Shown here: positions 58,180 through 64,000 of the stretch, one piece after another
Position numbering within the stretch: the stretch's first letter is position 1
Layout: each line of letters begins with the position of its first letter
DNA from: Cylicocyclus nassatus
Lineage: Eukaryota > Nematoda > Chromadorea > Rhabditida > Strongylidae
Assembly: GCA_958299035.1 (NCBI GenBank)
Contig: CATQJL010000316.1
Location: 11,874,347-11,938,346, forward strand
Direction of reading: 5' to 3'
Length of the DNA stretch: 64,000 nt
The notes under the pieces: model-generated
What the model was told of the DNA's origin: nothing
What the model saw: the letters and a program-made list of their open reading frames with translations, nothing else
The model's database searches: none
Program-made: the position numbers and the translations under genes

Positions 58180-58402
58180 TGTTGTGGAACGCGTAGAGTC
58201 GTTGACAATTTGTTAGAAATACATAAAGATTCCTCTTATGAACATAAGCGTATATGTCGCGGGTTCACTAGGATCAATGCAATAACGGACACAGCAACAC
58301 GTAAATACATCAAGGCGCGGGTACGCCGCAGCCACATAGGTGGTCTCAATTCTTAGCTATCATTAGTGAGCGAGTTTCAATCTACGTTGAACAGCTCTAC
58401 AA
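58180..58402 (-). repeat. 5' LTR of the gypsy element
   Basis: Matches 53159-53379; the central 110 bases (AATAACGGACACAGCAACAC and onwards) are identical. Its outer end reads TTGTAGAGC, lacking the terminal TG. Confidence 0.9.
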
Positions 58403-61334
58403 TTTATTTTTCGCTCGCAAAACGGGCTCGCAGTGGGCACGTGACAGATAGAAGTAAACTCAGCTCAGTTCAAAAGTGCCAACATAGAAATCTGCTGTAA
58501 TAAAGCTACATTTTCTACCTAGTGTTTCGCTTCGTTAACTCTTTGGATTTTCTGCTTTCACAAAAGATGAGATAACAAAAGCATAAAGTTTCCAAATCAT
58601 ACTTTATGTTAGCGAATTGGCACTATGGGTATGACAGTACGAGCTGGAGCAGATCCACTTTTGCGCCACCTAATCTTTTCTAGAAGCCGGTAGAGGTATC
58701 GTTGAAAATGTTGCTGTTGTAGCATTAATGCAGTAAAAAAAACTTGGTATGCATTTAATATCAAACGTTTCAATGACAAAGCTATCTCGAAATAATGAAG
58801 AAACGCTGCACCAAACGCTTGTCGGTCCCCTCGCCGGTTCCCGCTTTACGAAATTGTACGAGTAGTTGAAAGAGCTTGTTGGCACTGGTTTTTTTCAATA
58901 AACGATATATTGTTTAGCTTGTGTATTGCTTTTAACCTCAGAAAATTTCGAAGTTCATGCCTTTCACAAAGAATAATGATAGACAAGCATTTCAAGCACA
59001 ATCGGCGCATTTCATCTATTCTATCCTTTCTCCTATTTCATCGAAAGGTGCCTGAACTGTCAACAGCTCAGTGTTATATGCAGCCAAACCGCCTCTAAAT
59101 TTGGCTGAGTGAAATAATCTTGAAAGATTACAAAAACTGAATTGGAGATATCCGAATAAGCGTCACTATTGAGGCTTACTCTATTTGCTTGCCTAGCAAC
59201 CTCTCTCAAGAGTTAGAACAGCGATTTTGAAATTCACAGTAACAAGAAGTAGTACCCTAATTTCACTAGTACAAGACACACCTTTTTCATTTTTAAGAAA
59301 GCAGCACCACGCCAGTGTGCATCGCGATAAAATCGCTCTTCCGCTTCTTTTTTAGGTAAGGAGCAGCACCGCAGAGGGTCCCTTGGTCACGAAATTCTTC
59401 AATGTGTTCAGGGCTGGTCAAGTTTAGAAGAAAGCAGGTGCATCTTGTACTCGTAGAATTAGGGGAAATTTAGGCGAGATGTATATGGAGTGGAACATCC
59501 AGTTGAAGTCCGAGCAGTACAACAGTTATAACTGACCGCTGGAAAGAGAAAGAAGAGCGTGTTCAATGCAGAGCAAAATGTTTCTATCTTTGTTTGAAAA
59601 TTTACTAACAAAAACTGCGAAAACTTTTCTTCCGATGTGTGATTGCTTTTCATGGTGAGTAGAACTGTTCCTTCATACCTGATAAGGTGATTTTGAAAAC
59701 CGTGCATAAATTTCCTGTCAAAAAATAAACTTTGAAGCTACAAGCACATGAGAAGACTAGCACCGCGAGTTGCTCTGCTATACAAAAATTATGCTTACTT
59801 CGGTTCCATGTAACAGCGTTCCAACAACCCGCATTAAACCATGTTTGTCATAAGGGTAAATCATGTTTTTATCCGAAAAAGCAAACTACTGCATCCCAAG
59901 TTGAATTCATGTGATTTTTGCCCTCACAAAAGCTTGACTCTACCTAAGCGGTACCAGTCACCTGTACACTATACTTCGGTGCAGAATAAGAATAAAACAT
60001 TCGATTATTTGCAAAACTAGGAACAGTTCTCGGCATGAGGTGGCTTTTTCAATTTGTCAAAAACGAAATCCCTGTAGACTTTGGCACAAAAATGCGACAT
60101 CACCTATGACGCGATCATGAACGGATTAAAACGAAAAATGAAAAAATAATGGAACAATACATAAAACCAACATCAAACAAACGAAAAGAAACTGAAGATG
60201 TTCGTATTCGTCGAATTGGCGGCATGCTTGTCCTGCGCGCACCACTGCGCGCTTGAAGCAGGCTTGCCGCCGCCATACAAAATATTTGGAGGGCTGTAAC
60301 TAGGCGAGAAGGAGCGGGTTTGGGGTCTTGATGTAGAAGAAAGTTATGTTGAGTTTGTGGGAAATTATATGAAGGAAGGAAAATATCTGGCTTTTTCTTT
60401 TCACAGCCACCTCAGGTGGCTGTCCAGGTGGCTGGAAAGCCACCTATCTCTCGATAAAGCTTGCCACGCCTTCAGTTTACATAACTTTTTCATAATTTTT
60501 CGCGCATAGTCCTAATTCCTTATTGCCCATCTACACACCAATTTTTGTATCATTTCATTTTCTCTTCGCTGTAAACATGTCTTTTGTTTTTTTAGGGTAG
60601 GTTTGAATTCGCGCGCTCAAACGGCGAACATGTTGAAACAGGAAATTTTTGGTTTTTGCAGGTCGATAAGGCAGAAATGACAATTTGCGTCTTCTATAGA
60701 AGATGTGTGACATGGAGGCAGAAGGCGATTGCGTGTGTGTGTGGGGGGGGGGGAGCTGGGGTTTCCGCTTCAACGATATCCCCTTGCTTTTTATTACGAA
60801 ACGATATCCAGCTTGCCCTGCAAGCCACCCGTGCCGAGCCCTGACTAGGAAGCCTTTTGGTTTTTGATTTTCGAACAAAGTTTGTTAAATATCTCACAAA
60901 AGCTTACTCTACCTAAGAGGTACTAGTCACCTTTACATCATATTTGATGAAAATCGAATAAAATTAAAACATTCGATTATATTCGCATTCAAAGCTAGAA
61001 AGTCTTATGATTTTTAATTTTCGAACAAAGTTTGGAAACTTAAATAAACAAAAAACAGGGTACCGAATGAAGCTCGTAAAATCAGATAATTCAAAAACGG
61101 AGTAATATCTCGAATAAAATTCGAAAACTCGAGGCATTAAGGTTCCAAACTAATATTATTTGAATATTCAATTCGAATTCATTAGAATGAACTTATAGTA
61201 GTATTCGAAGTATTCGAGTTTGATGAAAAGCCATTGACTGTGCGGATATATCAACAAGTTTTATATATGGTCAATCTAAATATTCGAATGATTTATTCGA
61301 ATATATATTCGATATTCGGTTACCTATGTAGGAC
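58403..61334. other. Non-coding part of duplication unit 2
   Basis: Continues the alignment with 33965-36000. Private features are a local duplication (ACAAAAGCTTGACTCTACCT at 59927, and again from 60896) around an unmatched 850 bp stretch, GGTGGCTGTCCAGGTGGCTG hairpin-like repeats near 60415, and a GT run passing into a G run (60734-60752). No frame is conserved between units, so no gene is called. Confidence 0.5.
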
Positions 61335-61775
61335 ATAATCAATATCAGAAATATTAATTCGTTTCACCTTTGGGGTCATTGAGCCTCCCCAGCATTCTGG
61401 CTAGGTTGGGTTATGGTTATTATACCTGAGCCAGTAGACCTGCCTTATAAGCCGCCGGATTGCTTTCAAGAGTAACTAAAGATCGTTCCGCTGGCAACGA
61501 GGGGGCATGCGTCCCATTTCCATGGATTCAAAGTTTTGGAGTTATAAATCTCATGCCTACATCTGCATACTTATCTATTAGCCTACCAACATATTCAGTG
61601 CAAGCTGTGTTATCTTCTCACATTAGTCTGATTAGGATCAGACTCGGACTGACTTGATGATGTCTGCATTTGTTTACATGTCTTGTTCGTTTCCGTTGTA
61701 TTACTAACTTCTTGATGTGTCTTTTTTTTATGGAACGCCTTGAGCGTACAAATGAAATGAAATGAAATGAAATTC
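61335..61775 (+). mobile_element. Retroposon (SINE or LINE 3' end) with AATGA tail
   Basis: A GC-richer segment interrupts the AT-rich, TTCGAA-rich sequence shared with unit 1. It ends GGAACGCCTTGAGCGTACAA followed by AATGA units (61750-61774). Simple-repeat tails are typical of RTE-class LINEs and their SINEs. The same 3' end occurs on the minus strand at 38222-38275. No coding sequence. Confidence 0.6.
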
Positions 61776-62228
61776 CCGAATTTTATTTGGTATTCCGCTT
61801 ATTTGAATTTACTATCGAATTTGGTCGATATTCGTTTGATTTTTTAAACTTCGAATTCATTCCATATTCAATCATTCGATGAAAATTTTCGTATTTCACG
61901 AATTATCTGTGCATAAAGATTTGCTTACCAAACAAGTATCAACAGCTCGAAACAATCTGAGATTTCAAACTTGATAACGAAATTCTATGGCATGCTGTGA
62001 AAGAATGCTTTAATGTCTGTCTCAAAGGAGCATATGAACAACGTCCCTTGTATCGGGATGCTATTGATGTGAGGGCAGCTCTCATAAGTTTGAAATGAAA
62101 TGTCATTGATTACGGCCCATACATATTAAGATAGTATTATCTGTGCTTTCGAAAGGCGATCAGATCCCAGCTGTTAGCTCCATAATGTTAAGACCGACAA
62201 GTGGACGCAGGAAAAAATTCACTAGTTG
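61776..62228. other. End of duplication unit 2
   Basis: AT-rich start, then 62000-62220 matches 41170-41450. No gene. Confidence 0.5.
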
Positions 62229-62790
62229 AAGTAACTTCCATGTTTCCTCCTTTCTTAACCTCGGCATAGTTAGTTGTATTGTGGTGAGTAGTTAGTATGC
62301 CAGCACGAGGTTAGTAGATTTATTGTTAGTAGTGGCGGCCTAACGTTTCGACGATTTCGTCTTCTTCAGAGGCCTAAAGTGGTAGGAGATTTAGATCTTA
62401 TGCTCTACCCCACCACAAACCTCCTCCACCCCTGGCCAGCCTCGATTCCACCCCCGAATGTTACAAAGAAAAATACGCAAGTACGCAAAAGACGAACTGA
62501 CCTCCTCCGCCGCTGTCGCCCATTTGGATGTTGAATGCGGCCGTCCTCGAGTGCCACTAGTATGGAATACAGTGTTTACCATATTGATATTAATCAGTGG
62601 CATTCTTCAACTCACATAATGCCATAAAAGGCATAAAGTCATTCGTGATTGACGCGCACTCATTTCGGTTGTTCATGCATGGATTTCTTGCAAAAATCCA
62701 GAATGCCTCGAGAGCTTTTCTACTAGCAGTATCAGACTCGTATGCCAGTATAGTGCACGTAATTTCGAAGTCTCTACCACAATCGAATTA
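62229..62790 (-). mobile_element. Penelope-like element, truncated inverted copy
   Basis: On the minus strand: the end of the ORF with the GIY-YIG endonuclease tail (stop at 62590-62592), a 3'/5' untranslated junction containing a hammerhead motif, then the next ORF start (ATG at 62265-62267), which is cut off at about 62229 where duplication unit 2 sequence begins. The arrangement of ORF end, spacer and ORF start is the pseudo-LTR typical of Penelope-like elements. It forms a near-perfect palindrome with 62803-63250. Confidence 0.8.
62337..62374 (-). ncRNA. Hammerhead ribozyme motif (type I, minimal)
   Basis: Minus strand parts in order: stem I strand GGCCT; core CTGAAGA (CUGANGA consensus); stem II AGACG-AAAT-CGTC; core GAAA; a 2 bp stem III with U then U at the cleavage position (CGTT); stem I strand AGGCC. 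All conserved core bases are present, and the 5 bp stem I and 4 bp stem II pair perfectly. Penelope-like elements are known to carry such minimal hammerheads, thought to act as dimers because stem III is so short. Activity is not shown. Confidence 0.7.
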
Positions 62791-62802
62791 CTTAAACTTA
62801 CC

Positions 62803-63027
62803 ACACCGCTTGGTAAACATAGGGTTGAATCCCATTGTGGTAGAGACTTCGAAATTACGTGCATTATACTGGCATACGAGTCTGATACTGCTAGTAGAAA
62901 AGCTCTCGAGGCATTCTGGATTTTTGCAAGAAATCCATGCATGAACAACCGAAATGAGTGCGCGTCAATCACGAATGACTTTATGCCTTTTATGGCATTA
63001 TGTGAGTTGAAGAATGCCACTGATTAA
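62803..63027 (+). pseudogene. Penelope-like ORF C-terminus (GIY-YIG endonuclease tail)
   Basis: A 74-residue frame without its upstream part: TPLGKHR, then FEITCIILAYESDTASRKAL, then EAFWIFARNP and a Cys-containing end. This matches by recall the conserved tail after the GIY-YIG core of Penelope-like elements in hookworm-type nematodes. The catalytic GIY/YIG segment itself is not present. It is the mirror image of 62590-62783. Confidence 0.75.
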
Positions 63028-63234
63028 TATCAATATGGTATACACTGTATTCCATACTAGTGGCACTCGAGGACGGCCGCATTCAACATCCACCTGGGCG
63101 GCAGCGGCGGAGGAGGTCAGTTCGTCTTTTGCGTACTTGCGTATTTTTCTTTGAAACGTTAGGCCGCCACTACTAACAATAAATCTACTAACCTCGTGCT
63201 GGCATACTAACTACTCACCACAATACAACTAACT

Positions 63235-64000
63235 ATGCCGAGGTTAAGAAAGGAGGAAACATGGAAGTTACTTACTGATATACCGCCACGAGTGTTTCCT
63301 CTGGTCAAAGAAGCACTGTCGCTTCGACAGAAAGTGGTATCCCTCCGCCAGTCGATCAAGTATCTCCAACGGTGCAGGACGTCCGGCATGGTGCCAAAAT
63401 TCATTTCAAACAAGAAGCTGGGAGCACTATGCAGCCTCGAAGAGACTCGAAGATAAAGAAGATCTATCGCACGATTCTAACAGTCATTATCAAAGAAAAG
63501 CAGCATGCATTGTACTCGTCCTTGTTGAAATATACTCGTAAAGAAGATGCGTGCCGACGTCTCGTACCTGCTCGATCTTGGAGGAGGATTGAGAACGGCT
63601 CGAGATCGATTTGTGCTTCTATTCGATCTGAAGCCAAATCCAGACTCTGCGCTAAGTACGAAAAACTTCGGAGTGCTACTCTCAAAAATCCGGGTAACGT
63701 TGAAAGCAGCTTACCTTCTATCCACCGCTTTATCGAGTCTTCAACTCAAAATGAAAATCCAACCAAATTGGCTAAAGTCACGGTGATTGGCGATACTCCT
63801 ATTTCTGATGGCGCGCTTGGGTTTCTTAGTCTTGGCTCTTCATTTTCTATCGTTCAAAAAGTTGACGGGTCTGTTTTTCGGAAAGTTGTCGGTGGTTTAC
63901 ACAGACTCCGAGACCAATTGCGAATAAGGACTAGACTTACTGATAATGACCGAAATCCACAGAATGCTCAAAATTCACAGTCACGACGAACAGTTCCACC
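63235..64000 (+). CDS. Penelope-like element ORF, N-terminal part, runs off window
   Basis: Starts MPRLRKEETWKLLTDIPP and continues to SNKKLGALCSLEET (63235-63456). A one-base shift near 63450 moves the continuation to the next frame, which is then open from 63456 to the window end (for example EDACRRLVPARSWRRIENGS and ALGFLSLGSSFSIVQKVDGS). The region is basic and coiled, as expected upstream of the RT domain, which would lie beyond 64000. The first 60 bases after the ATG are also present in the inverted copy. Whether the shift is a real lesion cannot be told from one copy. Family assignment is based on the GIY-YIG tail and junction structure. Confidence 0.65.

Larger units (their letters stand above)
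53159..58402 (-). mobile_element. Ty3/gypsy LTR retrotransposon, full length but inactivated
   Basis: It is flanked by LTRs of about 221-223 bp, carries a polypurine tract, gag and pol in the gypsy order RT-RNase H-integrase on the minus strand. No envelope-like frame was seen. Multiple frameshifts break gag and pol. It lies in the 3' flank of the duplicated gene copy; unit 1 has the uninterrupted site near 33965. No clear target duplication is visible, and the 5' LTR lacks its first two bases. Confidence 0.9.
48600..62220 (+). repeat. Segmental duplication unit 2
   Basis: Direct copy of 29480-41450 with its own insertions: a hAT-like foldback (49308-50779), a gypsy retrotransposon (53159-58402), a local duplication (59930-60020 repeated at 60890-60990) and a retroposon (61335-61775). 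It lacks the 3.7 kb foldback of unit 1. Confidence 0.85.

Noticed and set aside
62597..63020. Pair of 115-codon frames in opposite orientations
   Set aside because: They are the antisense reading of the palindromic Penelope tail; the true frame is on the other strand of each arm.

Overview
This is a eukaryotic, AT-rich, gene-poor window dominated by transposable elements. Short introns (46-59 bp) with TTTCAG-type acceptors, an RTE-type LINE, a Ty3/gypsy element with nematode-like gag, a Penelope-like element with a GIY-YIG tail, mariner remnants and many foldback DNA elements suggest a clade V (strongylid, hookworm-like) nematode. That assignment rests on family recall; no database search was possible. 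No rRNA, tRNA, CRISPR or operon-type organisation was seen.

Two large direct duplications give the window its architecture. Pair 1: block A (about 2905-10210) and block B (about 18495-24240) are diverged copies of one 5-6 kb sequence; a third partial copy, C, lies at about 17290-18090. Comparing A with B exposes insertions and their empty sites: a Helitron (19695-19991), a TTAA-type MITE (21994-22535), a TAA-type MITE (6389-6590) and a broken RTE LINE (6641-8648). Pair 2: unit 1 (about 29480-41450) and unit 2 (about 48600-62220) carry the only convincing host gene. Its unit 1 copy (32088-33770) has a TATA box, a signal peptide exon, six exons that join into a 326-codon frame, and an AATAAA signal. 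Its unit 2 copy (51091-52950) keeps the same exon layout but is disrupted. A gypsy retrotransposon (53159-58402) sits about 200 bp downstream of the unit 2 copy.

Region by region: 1-2640, a dead mariner and a 1.2 kb foldback; 2905-10210, block A; 10745-17290, old repeats, an exact 281 bp tandem duplication split by a Mutator-like element, and relics of a large foldback family; 17290-24240, blocks C and B with a 410 bp near-perfect hairpin between them; 24240-29400, MITEs with empty sites and a second Mutator-like copy; 29480-41450, duplication unit 1 with the secreted-protein gene and a 3.7 kb palindromic element; 41450-48600, more foldbacks and a possible LTR promoter; 48600-62220, duplication unit 2 with a hAT-like foldback, the degraded gene copy and the gypsy element, whose gag is itself split by a TTAA-flanked palindrome; 62229-64000, a head-to-head Penelope-like element with a hammerhead ribozyme motif, whose ORF runs off the window end.

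The main candidates for something undescribed are the duplicated, fast-diverging secreted-protein gene, the palindromic Penelope junction with a ribozyme kept in one arm only, and the abundance of long foldback elements of several superfamilies.
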